The notes: generated from the sequence alone by a model not told the origin. DNA of 64,000 nucleotides from Mytilus galloprovincialis (GCF_965363235.1 NC_134842.1:5049112-5113111); one strand, 5' to 3'; positions 44,206 through 57,345 are shown, counted from the first letter of the stretch. Numbers and translations are program-made.

Positions 44206-47200
44206 TGATCACGGGTTTCAGCCTAGAAAATATATTTTACCTACGGTTCTTTATAGTAAAAATAAGAATATTGTACAGAGACAAACACAATCATTACATT
44301 GTCGTGAGAACACATAAAACGACGGATAAAGGAATATGAGTATGCTCCAGAGTTTGTCTGTAATGTACAATGTTTAGTTTCTGTTTCAGTATGCTATCTT
44401 TTTCTTACAAGTGTTGTTTCGTTTAAAGGCTCTGGTAATCAAGTTATCTTATTTGTCTTTTTTTAGCAAAACATAATTATTTTCCTTTTTTCTCTCTAGA
44501 AATATTCTTATAGCTTGCTGCGCTGTTTGATGTGAGCCAAGACTCCGTGTTAAGAGTCGTAGTTTGGCCTATAATGGTTTACTTTTACAAATTGTGACTT
44601 TGATGGAGAGTTTTAGCATTAGGACTCATACCACATTTTCTTATAGCTATAAATAAAAAAAGTTAAAAGTGTATAATTAATAATTGTTCTGTGAATTTGT
44701 TGATACTTTCAGGCGACAGTAGTGATCCTCTTTTCAAATCTACACAGCTGATATTGACATAATACCAAATAGTATTTCAAGTGATTTATAATCTTAAATT
44801 TGGTTTGAACTGAATTATTTCATGTCTTATCTATGTATGTGTCTTTGACTTTCATGTTTATAATCGGGGAATACCATAATATTTGAAAGTTTATATCATA
44901 TAAACTTTATTCAAAAGACCATAACTGTTCCTAGAGTTTCTAGTGGCGGATTCAGGATGGTGGGGGTATCCAGTGATAGAAACACCTTTTTTTTAACGAT
45001 CTGTGCATATGAATGGGGACAAGTGATGGGAACCCCTTTTTTCCTAAGTTGAGGTACTCGTTTTAAAAAAGCTGCATCCGTACTACAATGTATTTGTAAT
45101 TTAAATAGTAAACACCTTTGAGTCTGTAGCTCCAAAACAACAATTACTTTATATGTTTTAATGAGTACAATGTATCAAATCGTTGTCTTTTTTTTCTTTT
45201 TAGTTAGTTAAACTGTCTATTTTTTTTCGACTGGTGAATTTGCTTTTGTCTCTTTGATTACTTCTGTCTCTCCTCTTTTTTTAAATGGACACTGAAAATG
45301 GCATTCAACGTAACTTCATTTTAAAAACTGATTAATTATTACTTTGACAACTGACGTTAATGTCTTAAATTGGCAAAAATAAAAAATAAGTTAGCAAATT
45401 TCTTGTGATGCCTATGTTGAATGTATGCATACAGTATTTGCCACTGTACGTTTATCAAGACAACATTCCAGCAATCCATCCTTTATTCTGATATTTATTT
45501 ATGAAATCAACAAAACAAACTAAATGCCAAATATTATAATGAAAGGCGTTCCGATAAGGTATTAAAGTTTTTCTTTACTTGAGTATCATACTTTATGTTA
45601 TATTTAATGCATGAAGTAGTATCAAACTTTTTTTTATCTTTTATTTGTTTCTCAAAAGTCAGGTCTTAACATACATGTACCCCTACACTACCACCTGACA
45701 ATGGTATCAAGGGGTTACATATTATAGAAAATAATTCAGTATACAATTTGATCACTGACAACTTGATTTTTACAATTATAATATTTTAAGGTTACATATA
45801 AGTTTTATTAGGTAATATTCTCTCGCTCTCTGACTTTCTCTCATACAATACAAATACTCTTCACTCATTTGTTTTGCTACAATATGTATCTTGACTTACA
45901 TTTAGATAAAATATATTTTAAAGACAAAAAAAATCAAAAATCAAAAGCTCAGTGTCTATAGTATTTAACTTGCAATGACGGATTTTTCACAGTTGAGTTA
46001 TTATATTTAGTTGAAATGTTAACCGGTAAAGAGGCGACAATTCAATGTGCAAGTCTTATCACGTTCACTAAGTATTTCTATTTGGGTATTTCCCAAACAT
46101 GCGTTTGAATGTAAATATGAATTAACTACAATGTATAAATAAACTGTTCAACATGCGGGGAATTATGATAGCTATAAAACCAGGCTAACCCTACATTTTA
46201 TTCAGAGATGCCTGTACCAAGTCAGGAATACGACACTTTTTTCCATTCGTTCCGTTGTTTGGTTTATTCGAGCATTAACTTTAATTTTTTTTAAGGTCCT
46301 GTAGACCCTTCTTTTACTTTGCATAAGATATTTTGTCATTGAAATTAACATAACAAAAGACTTGATGTACGATAAAATTGAAACTGCTTAAAAAATATAG
46401 GTAGCCTTTGTGAGAAAGAAATAAAGATAAAAAAACATACGTTATTCAAATAATCATATATGGTGAGAGGTATAGATATATAGATCGATAATGATTGCAG
46501 GTACATGTACATGTGTAATGTCATTTGTACAAGAATAGATAATATTTATAAAGGTTGATGTTAATAATTTATAGTGGGAGTTTTTTTTTCTTATTTGCTT
46601 TTCCCCCCGACAAATGAGACTGTAAAAATTGGGGCCCCCATAGTTGCTTCCCTGTGCAACTGAGGGTTGTTGTAACAGTTGATTGTTAATAAAATATGTT
46701 TAATGTTAAAAAAAAAAAATATTTTGTCAATAATGTTTGGCTAAAAATAAGAACTTTCCAGGAGTTGGAAAGACACTTGTTTTTTTTTTGCTTTGACCAC
46801 TAGATACTTTGATATAACACTTATATATATATAATGTTATATTAAGGTATATAGGATTTTGTTTTCTGAGACAAATGCCTGTGGATTATTCTTGGAAACT
46901 TCAATCTACAAGTAAATTTAATTTTTAACTATTTGGAGATGAATATTTATACGCATTAGCAAAAAAATAAAAATTCAAGTGGATGCGTTTTGTAGGGATA
47001 GTGAATGAAACGCTTTCTGTTCATCGATATCACTTGCTACAACATGTTTTCTTAGATGGGACCGTAGATGTCCTAGATGCAATTACTCAACCATGTTGAT
47101 TTTTAAGATATCAACTTATTTATGTTGGTCTTTCGTGAAAGAATACACAAGAAATAAAAAAAAGTATACAGCTTGTGCTGTTGAAAAAAAAACGAACTGA

Positions 47201-49441
47201 AATGGGTTTGTTCGAAATTTTTAAAGGTGAAATTATTTTCATCCATTATACAATGTAACGGAATCGTAACAAACTTGGCTGCGGTGCGAACACGTGATAT
47301 CTACATTTTTTGTACATGTGTTTGTATAAAGAATACTGCTAAGCAAATTCTTCACCTAGACGTTAAGCACGACATTGCATCTCAAATGGTAACGTCAAAT
47401 TTTTACGTTTTACGGCGATTACCGATTAATTGGGAAAAGTTTTGTATTTCGCTTGCAATTTTTGTTTTGCACATCAATATGGATACTTCTTATAATATTT
47501 TGTTGTACTGAATATGCATGGTATATTTCCCAATGAAATTAAGGTAAGCAACAAACAACAAAATATATCGTATTTGGGTAATGCATAAGCTATATGAAAT
47601 GAGACGATATATACGGTATGATGAGTGCCAATGAGACAACTCTCTACCAGAGATCAATTGACATAAAACGTAATAAAGTGCAATGTTTTCCCATTTAGAT
47701 CCGAAAAGGAGGAGGATATATATTTTGCTTTAATATAAAAAGTTTGTCGGGAATTACAAGTTAAACGGGTATTGCTTATAAAATTCACTATACTTTCTTT
47801 AATAGCGGTACAATTAAATTATGAAATGAAACGATTTTCAGAAAAAAAAGTTAATTATAATTCATCTCATATGTTTACAAGCTTTGTATGATGTGGAAAG
47901 GTATATAGCCACGCATTAGGCCCAATTTTATTTTCACTTTTAATTCTATACACATGAATCTTATTGCAGAGAAATAAAAAATACTTTGTGGTCTTGTTGA
48001 TAGTATATATGACTTTCAAGAAAATTCTATCTGAGGAACTATATACAGATGATCTACCATAAATAGCGTACCCCGAATCGACAACGTTGAAAACGTACGA
48101 AAATCGTCCAGTGGACAAACTTGCAAGACATTTCATTTCATTGAAAACGAAGTCGTTTTGACTACGCAAGTTATCAAAAAGTATGTAGCTGTTTTGTAAA
48201 GTTAAAGCACAATTACGGAAAAGCACTATTTAGCATGCAACTAATCTAAATTTTCAATAAATAACGCCGCAAATGACAATTTATTTGTAAAAAACGGCGA
48301 AATCCGACATCGGACATCTTGCAAGACATTTGCCTGTAGCCGTTGCATTTTTATATGTAGTGTGAGTGATGCAAAAATTCGATTTTGATATGGTCTATGT
48401 ATGTACTTATGTGAGCCGAATTTACACAAACGAAATATCATATAAACTTATATTTTAAAACCTATAAATTTTGATAACTTAACATCTTCCTAAATTTGAC
48501 CAATAAGAACACTATTTGTTTTTGCCAAAAAATAGCGTTGGTCGAATCAGAAACACATATCCAGTAATATTGTTATACTTCATATATAAAGCATATCATT
48601 CATTCGAATTTTCGTGGATATAACACTATTTTGAAGAACACAAACACCCCTGCTAAAGTGATTATGCGTATAGTCTGTTACGTCTGACACGCATATTTTT
48701 GACGTTTTGTCAATATGTTGTCCTTATTTTAGACTAAAGTAAAATATGATTAAACAATTTGTACTTTTTTTTCGGAATAGTATTTACCTTTCTAGTCTAT
48801 GGATATAAGTTTTATATAACTAAACTGTTATGATTTTATAGAAAAGCTGTTTATTAGTGTGGACTGGATGATTACACGGTATTGACGCAATAACGTGCGT
48901 AACGTCCTAATAAACGAGCTTATTTTCCAGTGGCACATATTTTTGTTTTATTCGAAGGTTTCACTGCTTTTCCTTTTTTGTAACTGATTTGGTGCTCTAA
49001 TTGTGTTAATTCAAGGTTCATTGGCGGATCTCCATCACAGTCATAAAACGCATACTTTAATAAAATATAATTTTGGTATATATGGCTTTAATATGCAAAT
49101 AGACTTTTATCTCAAATCTTGACTCTAAAAAGAAGTAGTAGCAACACATAACTCGTTGGCTTTAAATATGTATGCAACTAGTTTACATGCGAGACGTTGT
49201 GACCGTTATCATTATGAATCTGGAGCTGGTTAATATTTATAATTAGTGCCTTATTGTTTTAAAGACTGACTGCAATGACTTACATCATTGACAAAGTATG
49301 TGACTTAAGACTTCAGATTCATTATAGTTTTTTAATAAGCAAAATGAAAAATATTTCCGGAAAGTGTTTAATATTCCAATGTTTTTGTGTACTGTATTCT
49401 TGCAATGTGTTCCATATAGAGATTGAGCTTTTTACTTTCAG
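44206..49441. other. Protease intron 3: repeats and two unexplained open frames
   Basis: Repeat scraps of known families lie at about 44510-44645 (AGCCAAGACTCCGTGTTAAG, ATAATGGTTTACTTTTACAA), 46205-46290 (GTACCAAGTCAGGAATACGA) and 47610-47670 (GAGTGCCAATGAGACAACTC). A GGGGGTATCCAGTGAT/GAACCCCTTTTTTCC repeat lies near 44940-45060. Two open frames, 47227-47511 (plus, 94 residues) and 47867-48226 (minus, 119 residues), have fairly balanced composition but no domain, signal peptide or splice context that I recognise. No missing protease exon was found here. Confidence 0.5.
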
Positions 49442-49523
49442 GGTTAGCTCATTGCGAATAGCTGCTGGCTCAACAATATGGAGTGAAGATGTTCAAACAA
49501 GACCTTTGAAAGATTTCACCATG
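49442..49523 (+). CDS. Serine protease gene, exon 4
   Basis: A TACTTTCAG acceptor and a GTAACT donor bound this exon. It encodes VSSLRIAAGSTIWSEDVQT and RPLKDFTM, the strand LRI-AG-T and the following loop of an S1A protease (RIVAG---- in many relatives). It enters in phase 2 and leaves in phase 0, agreeing with exons 3 and 5. Confidence 0.9.
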
Positions 49524-50155
49524 GTAACTAAGATATCGTCTTATAAAATGTCTTATTTCAAATGACTAGATCTGATAACCTAGTAGCTAAAATAAATGTT
49601 GCAAGGTCCTTATTAAAATATAAAGTTGGAGATTTTTGATAAAATAAGTGGTATACTAAAATGCAACTTGCAATACAATAGGGATAAAAAAAACAAACAA
49701 AGAACGTATACAAAAATACACAAACATCACTTGTATTGCTTTACTTCACGCTTCAATTTCACACTACAGTAACTGATCGAAATGCAACAATATGTGGACA
49801 AATCACATATCCCTTTCATTTGTGTCTATACTTATTCTGTCTATAAGAGGCATACATATGGAGATCTTTTGATAAATCTATTAAACAAATATCGCATTGC
49901 TCATCGCAAACTAGAAAGAATTGATAAACACGTGTTGATTGTCGTTAATTACAATCTCACGGAGGTGTAAGTTTATTAAAAAAATAATTCAAATGTTCAA
50001 ATAGATCACATGTAGTAACTGCTAGTGAAAAAAAAAACTCGATTGGCTGCCTTTACATTGCGATTTGAAAAACAGGTTTTCCTTTAAAAATCGTGTGTAT
50101 GGAACATTAAATTTGTATTCTCTTTTTTAAATATCAACATGACATTTTATATTAG

Positions 50156-50321
50156 CATCCTGATTATGATGGCTCAGCAAGTGGTTATCCAAATGATATT
50201 GCTGTAATGGAGCTAGAATCACCATTAGAATTCAATGAAAATGTCGAAAAGGTTGACATGGCGGACGAAGAGGGTGATTTTGCGGGTGTGGAATGCGTTA
50301 TATCTGGATGGGGACAAACAG
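50156..50321 (+). CDS. Serine protease gene, exon 5 (catalytic Asp)
   Basis: It starts after TATATTAG and ends before GTGCGT. It encodes HPDYDG, GYPNDIAVMELESPLEF and GVECVISGWGQTG. The Asp of NDIAVMEL is catalytic residue 102, and C-VISGWG-T is the invariant strand after it. Relative to chymotrypsin nothing essential is missing. Phase 1 at the end matches exon 6. Confidence 0.94.
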
Positions 50322-51247
50322 GTGCGTCTCTCTTTCTCTCTAACGCCACAAACATACATTTATTTAGTCCATGTTTTAAAGATGGAAATTGAATTGTTTA
50401 TCAAGCAAACGGATCAACTGGCCGATGGCTTTTATAAATTTTAATGACCAACCAGTCCAAAATAAATACCACAGAAACTTGTGAAATCATATATTATGTT
50501 ATCATAATACTTATTATATAAAAACAGTAACTGACATAAGAATATAGACCCAAGATACCTTCAATAGTCGTCGAAATGAGAATAAAAGCTCTGGTTTCAA
50601 CTTTGTCAATTTGTCAAACGTTCGTTAATTTCTTAAAATCGACATATGAAGAAGATCTGAAGAATTCCTGATTTATACTACATTTTAAGGTCACATGTGA
50701 ACAATGGGTTGTTAAAACACAATTAAAGAAGGTAGTCACTAATAAAATTAAGCATTTTTCCACATGATTTTTCGTTGTAACATGAGTGCAATAAGTCGGA
50801 TAGGTTAGATGCACAATTATAGAATCAACCAATCGAGTTCAACAAATATATCTTGAATTGCAAAAAAATATATTGAAGGGAGTATCCACCACTTGAATTA
50901 GTTATTGTATCCTAGACCTATAAAAAGACAGGATTATTTTTAAAGATAAACTCTTATCTGTCTTACTTATTCCAAAAGACGAAGCAGTCAAGGTTGACTA
51001 TGTCTGCTTAGAATAACTGAATGTATAAAGGAAGGCAGCTTATCGTAGTACAGTCTTCTGCAAATTTTGTAACACTAGAACAACTGTTACTTCATAAATC
51101 TACTAGTTCGAAAGTTTAACATAAACTGCTGTGGAAGCACTCGTCACGGGCAAAGTACAATGGGAATCAGTAGTAAAGTCAGTAAAGTTTAGCAGATTTT
51201 TTTGTTTTTTTTTAAATATTGAAAATGTAAACATGTTTCCGTTATAG

Positions 51248-51384
51248 GAAGCGGGAGTATACCAGAAACTCTCCAAGACGTTAGCATGACTGTTTTGTCT
51301 AATTCCGATTGCTCAAACATCTGGACTGGTTCCATAAACGATGGTCATATATGTATAGGAAGTGACACTAATATCAGATGGTAG
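51248..51384 (+). CDS. Serine protease gene, exon 6, lacking the catalytic Ser
   Basis: A CGTTATAG acceptor precedes the exon. It encodes GSGSIPETLQDVSMTVLS, then CSNIW, then GHICIGSD, the usual stretch L-x-x-V-x-x-x-V-x-x-x-x-x-C up to the ICIG strand. Relatives continue at once into GACxGDSGGPL, which holds the catalytic Ser195. Here the frame instead runs TNIRW and stops at 51382-51384. Two weak donors could end the exon earlier (GTAGAT at 51381 or GTGACA at 51362), but I found no GDSGGP-encoding exon downstream to the start of the crystallin gene. So either the last exon has been lost (pseudogene or inactive homologue) or it lies where I failed to see it. Confidence 0.8.
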
Positions 51385-53241
51385 ATCTGCCTGCTTTGTA
51401 TATGTTCGTTATTGTTGATGATTTGGTGTATTTATTGAATATCTCTTTTAGATGTTATTAGAAAAGTAATTATCAACATAACTAAATTTACAAAAAACAA
51501 ATTTGACGGACATGAACAAATGAGAGTCACTGAACTGAACTGAAAGGTGATTCGTTATTTTAGGCAGTTTGTTCGAAGCAGATTATCTATGTTAACTTCA
51601 TAGTCAACAGCTATGATTTGCACTGGTTTATACCCCCCCCCCCCCCCGGCCGTAGTGGAGGGGGCATTAAGTGTTACCCGTGTTTGTCCTTCCCGTACAT
51701 CTCTTATACGTCTGTCCTGTACGCCCCCCAAAATTGGTTTGCGTTCTCTTACTTTAGTTTGCTTCAACCAAATATTACAAACTTTATACCAAACTTTTCT
51801 TGTCGTATCTAAAATAATCGCTCAAAACGTTCCTTGTATACAACATGACAAACAATCGGGTATGAGTAGAAGAGAAACCGAACGACACAATTCGACAAAC
51901 CACAATACTTTACAGATTACCAAGCGTCGATAGAATATGTTAAACTTTAAATTATTCCTGATTTTAAGACTAGAAAAGTGTTTAGTGTATAGGTTTACCC
52001 TTCATTTACTGCGGAAAAAAATGATAACTATAGTGCTTTAGTCGGTCTATTTCTTGTAAAGAAATATACAGAAATACACATCATCATTACTTTATTTTAT
52101 ACTCAGTGACCTCTTATCAGAGGAAACAATTAAGTGTATAGTTTTAATGAAATCTATGCTAATGGAATTTGTAATTCAAAAGCAGTCTGAACTCTTTCTA
52201 AAAATCTACCCTTTAAAAAAGTAATTTTGTAGATATTTAAGATCTGTTTATCTTATGCATGTTTTCCAAATAACTATAGAAAACACGAAAACTAATTACT
52301 AGTAATACAATTGAAATTGGTTTCATATTTTAAATATTTTTTCCGATTTTTGTTAAATAGTGGTATAACTGATTCATTTATAAAATATCTACCTTCAAAA
52401 ATCTAATTTTTAAATGAGCATTTCTAATCTTGATTTAAGTTTGGATTATCTCTCTTTAGCTGCCGTGCAGTAGGTGTGATAACGCTTTCTTCATAGCTTG
52501 TGTGCATATGAAAAATAACAAAGATGTGTGTGATATGATTGCCCTATTAGACAGCTATCCAACAAAGACTAAATGTCCTAGGACAGTGGTTTTGCCTAAG
52601 ATAGCGCAAATAACTGAGCCGAAGGCGATAAAATAGAGACCGATAATTGGAGGTTATTTCCGCTGTGCAGTCAATACTACTGGCAGTCCATGCATGTATT
52701 ACGATAATTACCAGTTCTTCAATAACTATGATATTTATTTCATTGAGAGACCATGTTTTAAAAAAATAAAATTGTTCAAAGCAAACTTGAGTTATTGTAC
52801 GAGTTACATAGGAAAGAGTGACGACCAGTCGTAGTGATAACTATAAGTCACTGCCATTCATTTGAGTGCATTTTTTCAGTATATAAATACAAAATAAAGT
52901 TTTCTATGATTTAATTATTAACGAAAACATGGTAAACAATTCAACAACTGCAATATGAAATTGAAAACAGGAACCTGTTTTATTATAGGGACAGCTCTCC
53001 TAACAGATAAACCACCCCCGACCGGTCATTAACATGTAATCGTCCGTTAACGACTTGTTTTCTGGTCCGTATTTTTCTGTTAATGACCGATAGAAATTAT
53101 TACTGGAGAATAAAGAATGTCATGTGGCCCCTTGTTATCCAATAAGAGAAGCAAATTCTGAACCGATATGAAATATAAAAAAAATAATGTTAAAACAATT
53201 GAAATGAGGAAAACTAAAGGCCTGATTTATGTATAAGTAAT
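51385..53241. other. Repeat-rich, no gene
   Basis: A C-run of about 15 at 51632-51647 sits beside GGAGGGGGCATTAAGTGTTA, part of a GC-rich repeat to about 51935 whose open frames on both strands are not genes. 52510-52640 is a scrap with GATTGCCCTATTAGACAGCT and CCTAGGACAGTGGTTTTGCC. 53018-53093 holds a small palindrome (CGGTCATTAACA with TGTTAATGACCG). Confidence 0.5.
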
Positions 53242-53640
53242 TTTGGGGCCCTTTATAGCTTGTTGTTCGGTGTGAGCCAAGGCTCCGTGTTGAAGGCCGT
53301 ACATTGACTTGTAATGGTTTACTTTTATAAATTGTTATTTGGATAGAGAGTTGTCTCAGTGGCACTCACACCACATCTTCCTATATCTATAAATTAATTA
53401 ATAGAAAAGAACCCAAGTATGATATACAGCAGAAAAACGACAAGCACTTAATTACAGGCTCCTGCCTTGGGTCAGATATAAACAGATTGTGTAGGGGTCA
53501 AATACATTTCCTGGGGTCAAACTCTCCTCCTTACCTGTAACAGTACAACATAAGAATACTGCAATAACAATCAGTTGAAAAAGTTGACAATCATACCACA
53601 TCTTATCTTTTATATCAACTCATCAGATGGATACAAAGCA
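53242..53640 (+). repeat. Two adjoining interspersed repeats (ACACCACATCTTCC family and the ATTACAGGCTCCT family)
   Basis: 53242-53393 runs TTTTGGGGCCCTTTATAGCT, TGTGAGCCAAGGCTCCGTGT, TGAAGGCCGTACATTGACTT, ATAGAGAGTTGTCTCAGTGG and CACACCACATCTTCCTATAT. About 53430-53640 continues with CAAGCACTTAATTACAGGCT, GGGGTCAAACTCTCC and a closing ATACCACATCTT, in the opposite sense. Confidence 0.7.
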
Positions 53641-54589
53641 AGCATACAGCTAACAAAAAACCCAGATCGGAAGTGGCAGGACATTTACTCTCACAATAAA
53701 ACAGACACAATGCACATATATTAGGAGTACTCACAGTTACTGACAGCCAATAACTGATACAACAATCATGTATCTAACACCAAAATATCATCCAGCACAC
53801 ATCCAATATCCAATGGACTAAGTATAGTAAAGACGTCATTAACAGTGAGAGAGGAACACGACCTTGTGAGATGTGTTGATGGTCATTTTGCTAGAATTGA
53901 AATCATTGAGATGTTTATAATTAAGTGGTAAGGGAATATAACTATTGTATTTGTTTGACAAACTCTTCAGTAGACAATGGGAACTGGATGTGCTCCTCTT
54001 CATGTCGGTGCATTCCTTTTTTTGTATCAGGCAACAATTACAGAAAAGTTTCTATAAAAATCTAGTGATATATTCCTTATGTAATTTTGTCTTGTATTGA
54101 ATTTGATATATGGTGCTTAATTCAAGTTCATTTAGAATTCTTGTGGATAGTTGTTTGTTTGATTGGAATTAATACCGCATCTCCTTTTTCTATGTGTACT
54201 TATAGAGATATAAGTTCATTAAATGAATTTTTTTTATGGAACCGATATGATTTCCCTTAAATAATTGATTCTTTCCCAATTTGCATTAGTTTTAACTCCC
54301 CTGCAGCTTTTTCTATAGTATATTTTTCTGTAATTTATAATTTTGACAAATTTTTCAAAAGTTTTGACAAGAACTCTTTTCATATGTACATATATGAACA
54401 AATACATGTCTGCTACAATCATTCACATGTTTGAATGTTTTATCAAGAAAATGGCACGTTAAAATGATTTTACAGAGTTTGACATGTTGTATAGATACAA
54501 ATGTAGTTAATGCTTATTATTAGACTCATTTGACCACTTCTTTAATTCCATTTGCCTTTTAAGTACTGCAATATTTTATAAGATATAAC

Positions 54590-55080
54590 AAAGAAGATGT
54601 GGTATGATTGCCAATGAGACAACTGTCTACAAGAGACCAAATGACACAGACATTAACAACTACAGGTCACCGTACGGCCTTCAAAAATGAGCAAAGACCA
54701 TTCTCTTTCCACACGATGGATAGATAAAACGATCTTATTCAAAACGGAATTTAAATAATTTATTTCTAAACCCTTAAAGTACTCAAACAGAATATGAACT
54801 GGAAGACATGCGTTCATGTACAGTAGTTGTCGTTTGTTTATGTAATATATACGTGTTTCTCGTTTCTCGTTTTGTTTATATAGATTAGACCGTTGGTTTT
54901 CCCGTTTGAATGATTTTACACTAGTAATTTTGGGGCCCTTTATAGCTTGTTGTTCGGTGTGAGCTAAGGCTCCGTGTTGAAGGCCGTACTTTAACCTATA
55001 ATGGTTTACTTTTTAAATTGTTATTTGTATGGAGAGTTGTCTCATTGGCACTCACACCACATCTTCCTATATCTATGTTC
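54590..55080. repeat. Composite of two interspersed repeats facing each other
   Basis: 54590-54700 is an inverted ATACCACATCTTC copy (AAGAAGATGTGGTATGATTG, ACTACAGGTCACCGTACGGC). 54835-55076 is a plus-strand ACACCACATCTTCC copy (GTTTGTTTATGTAATATATA, TTTTGGGGCCCTTTATAGCT, GAAGGCCGTACTTTAACCTA). Together they form a large imperfect inverted arrangement around 54700-54835. Confidence 0.65.
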
Positions 55081-56130
55081 AGTCGCACGTAATCGGTACG
55101 TTTAAATCACTGACATACATATCAGAAAGTTAAACTAAGAACATTTTCTTCTTCCTTACTCGATTTACTACATAAAGAATAACAGGAACTTTAACTTTCC
55201 GGGAGCCATATCAACCATCTGAAATATGAATACCCTACGATACAGTGTCATTTATACAAATATTCTATAGATAATTGAAATATTGACAAGTTGTAGAAAT
55301 CAATTGAACTCAAAAACTGGGAGTTCATCAATCACACAGTCTTTGTTTCTTTTTATAAAAAAGTTTCCGACTTCATTAAACTTTCCGGACTATTTATGTC
55401 TTAGAAGAACACCGATTTTTCCTGTCGAGCTAGAACGGTTCACTCGTCCACAGAAACGTAGTTCCCTTGTTTGGTTTGGTTAGTTTTGACTATTCTCACT
55501 GCTATTGTTAATTGTTAAACTTTTCATCTTTTTTTTTAATTAAAGAAAGTTTATATTTTTGTATTTGAATATAATTTGATGAAGCGCCTATCACTACAAT
55601 TATGCATGGTACTTCAGGGTAAACTGGTAAATCTGGAACATGTGGAAAACGAATCACTTTTATCATCTGTATTTGTTTGTGTTCCTGTGATGACCATGTC
55701 ATAATCGTTAAAACAAATGTATTATCCATGCATTGTAGAGTATTTTACGTGCGTACTTTATCACTGTGAACATAAGAAATGTACATGCTTTAAATCATTG
55801 CAACCGGTAAATTCCCTTGTATCTAGCGGGTTTGTTTTTTTTTTCATTTGGCCTTCCTTAGATTTTGATAAAAAGGTGATAAAGATCAGTGAAAAAAAAC
55901 ATTAAAAAATCAAATGGTAGTTCTTAAAATGATGCAAATTAGATTCCAATCCCATTTTTCAACAAAATTGGATGCAACATTTGACAATTTATCAAAAAAG
56001 CAAAGTTTTACACTTTTTCCACGTCGTCCAGGAGAGTCTGTAGTTTTGCATCGTTAACATTCGAGTTTCGTTTCTTGCTCATATACATACGTAATAAAGT
56101 AGTTTTATACTGCAACTAGTTGTTTTTTTT
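55081..56130. other. No recognisable gene
   Basis: The open frames at 55283-55483, 55508-55729 and 55717-55905 have no family resemblance, and no splice-bounded protein-like stretch was seen. In particular there is no serine-protease Ser exon. Confidence 0.4.
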
Positions 56131-56287
56131 AAGAATTGAATGCTGCTTTTTGTAAATTTATTGGGGTGTAAAAGCGTTGACCGAAGTACATTTTGTATGA
56201 AGCGCGGAAGCGCTTCATACTAAAAATGTGCGCACGGTCAACGCTTTTACAACCCTATAAAATTATATAAAGAAGCATTCAATACTT
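56131..56287. repeat. 157-bp foldback element
   Basis: From AAGAATTGAATGCTGCTTTT at 56131 to AAGCATTCAATACTT at 56273-56287 the sequence is nearly self-complementary around GAAGCGCGGAAGCGCTTC. The best-matched inner arms are GTGTAAAAGCGTTGACCG on the left and CGGTCAACGCTTTTACAA on the right, plus GTATGAAGCGC/GCGCTTCATAC. It is followed by a conserved-looking flank up to the CAATCAGAATAACGTTTTAT phrase at about 56450. Confidence 0.85.
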
Positions 56288-56655
56288 ATAATTACATTTT
56301 TTTAGCTAGAATCATGAAACACGATTTTTATCAAGTTTTCATTTAATTCACCTGTGCACTTTATTGTGGGACCTCGTGTCATCATGAATGATAAATTTTA
56401 TTGTCTAATGCAATTGTTTCAGGAATAGCATGTGATGTGCAGTTAGCCAATCAGAATAACGTTTTATAATGAAACATACATCTAATGTAATTATTTCCTA
56501 AATATAGTAACATAGCTTTATTTTGCATAATGTCAATTTCATCATGGAACACTTTCTAAACAATCAGAGGTTCATTAAGGGATAAAAATAAGTTTAACAT
56601 TTGTGTTACGATTTAAAAAGCTACCAATGTATTAGTTTATGTTGCAATATAAAAA

Positions 56656-56801
56656 CAATATTAGGTCAATGTCATAAAAATATAAACTTTTTTTTGTACT
56701 CGGCGCAAAACTTGGAAAGGGCTCGGTAGATCCTCGCTCTTCCCCAGTTTCTCAGCCTCATACAAAAAAGTTTATATTTTTCTTTCATTGACCTTATATT
56801 G
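56656..56801. repeat. 146-bp foldback element
   Basis: CAATATTAGGTCAATG at 56656 and AAAAATATAAACTTTTTTTT are mirrored by AAAAAAGTTTATATTTTTCT and CATTGACCTTATATTG ending at 56801. The interior (GTACTCGGCGCAAAACTTGG to CTCAGCCTCATAC) also pairs imperfectly, giving one long hairpin. It lies 370 bp from the foldback at 56131-56287 but shares no sequence with it that I can see. Confidence 0.8.
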
Positions 56802-57183
56802 TATATGAATAACTCAGTATTTATATGAAAAATGCACGATATTTGGTTTCGAACTTTTAAGCATGCAACCGTGACACTTCGAATTCAGCGCACTCAATGT
56901 ATATATAGGGATTTTACCGATTACATATTTACTTTTAACTATTTACAATTAGTTTGTTCAATTGTTATAAAAAACGTAATTATATTTTTTTGCATACGTT
57001 TGGTTTCATAAAGTTAAAATGTACAATTATAATATAAAAACTATCTATTACCTTTAATTTTAAACTAATAATTATTTTATAATCATTAAGTTGTTTTTTT
57101 AAATTATAGAAATTGGTTAAATTTAATACAATATTTTTTTTTCTTCAATTTTTAATTTGCTATTTTCTTTTACACCAATACTT

Positions 57184-57345
57184 AGGACAGCGGTTAGGAT
57201 ATCCCAGCTAAGATAATCCTAAGATAGCTTCGATGTGTATGCTGAGACGTGTCGTAAGTCGGTCCTAACTTTATCCTAACTTCTGTCCTAAGAAATTCTT
57301 AGGACCGATCTTAGGACAGTTTCGATAAACTGCCCCTGGACTATG
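57184..57345. repeat. TTAGGACA-rich inverted repeat
   Basis: CTTAGGACAGCGGTTAGGAT starts the block. GTCGGTCCTAACTTTATCCT, TCTGTCCTAAGAAATTCTTA, GGACCGATCTTAGGACAGTT and TCGATAAACTGCCCC follow. The CCTAAG/CTTAGG motif occurs about eight times on both strands, so several alternative hairpins are possible. It has the look of a transposon terminus family. Confidence 0.6.

Noticed and set aside
51613-51933. 106-codon plus frame with a proline run
   Set aside because: The frame depends on a poly(C) run and is open on both strands across a GC-rich repeat.
52440-52510. Segment after CTCTCTTTAG as the missing last protease exon
   Set aside because: The acceptor is good, but the translation has no GDSGGP and stops after about a dozen codons.
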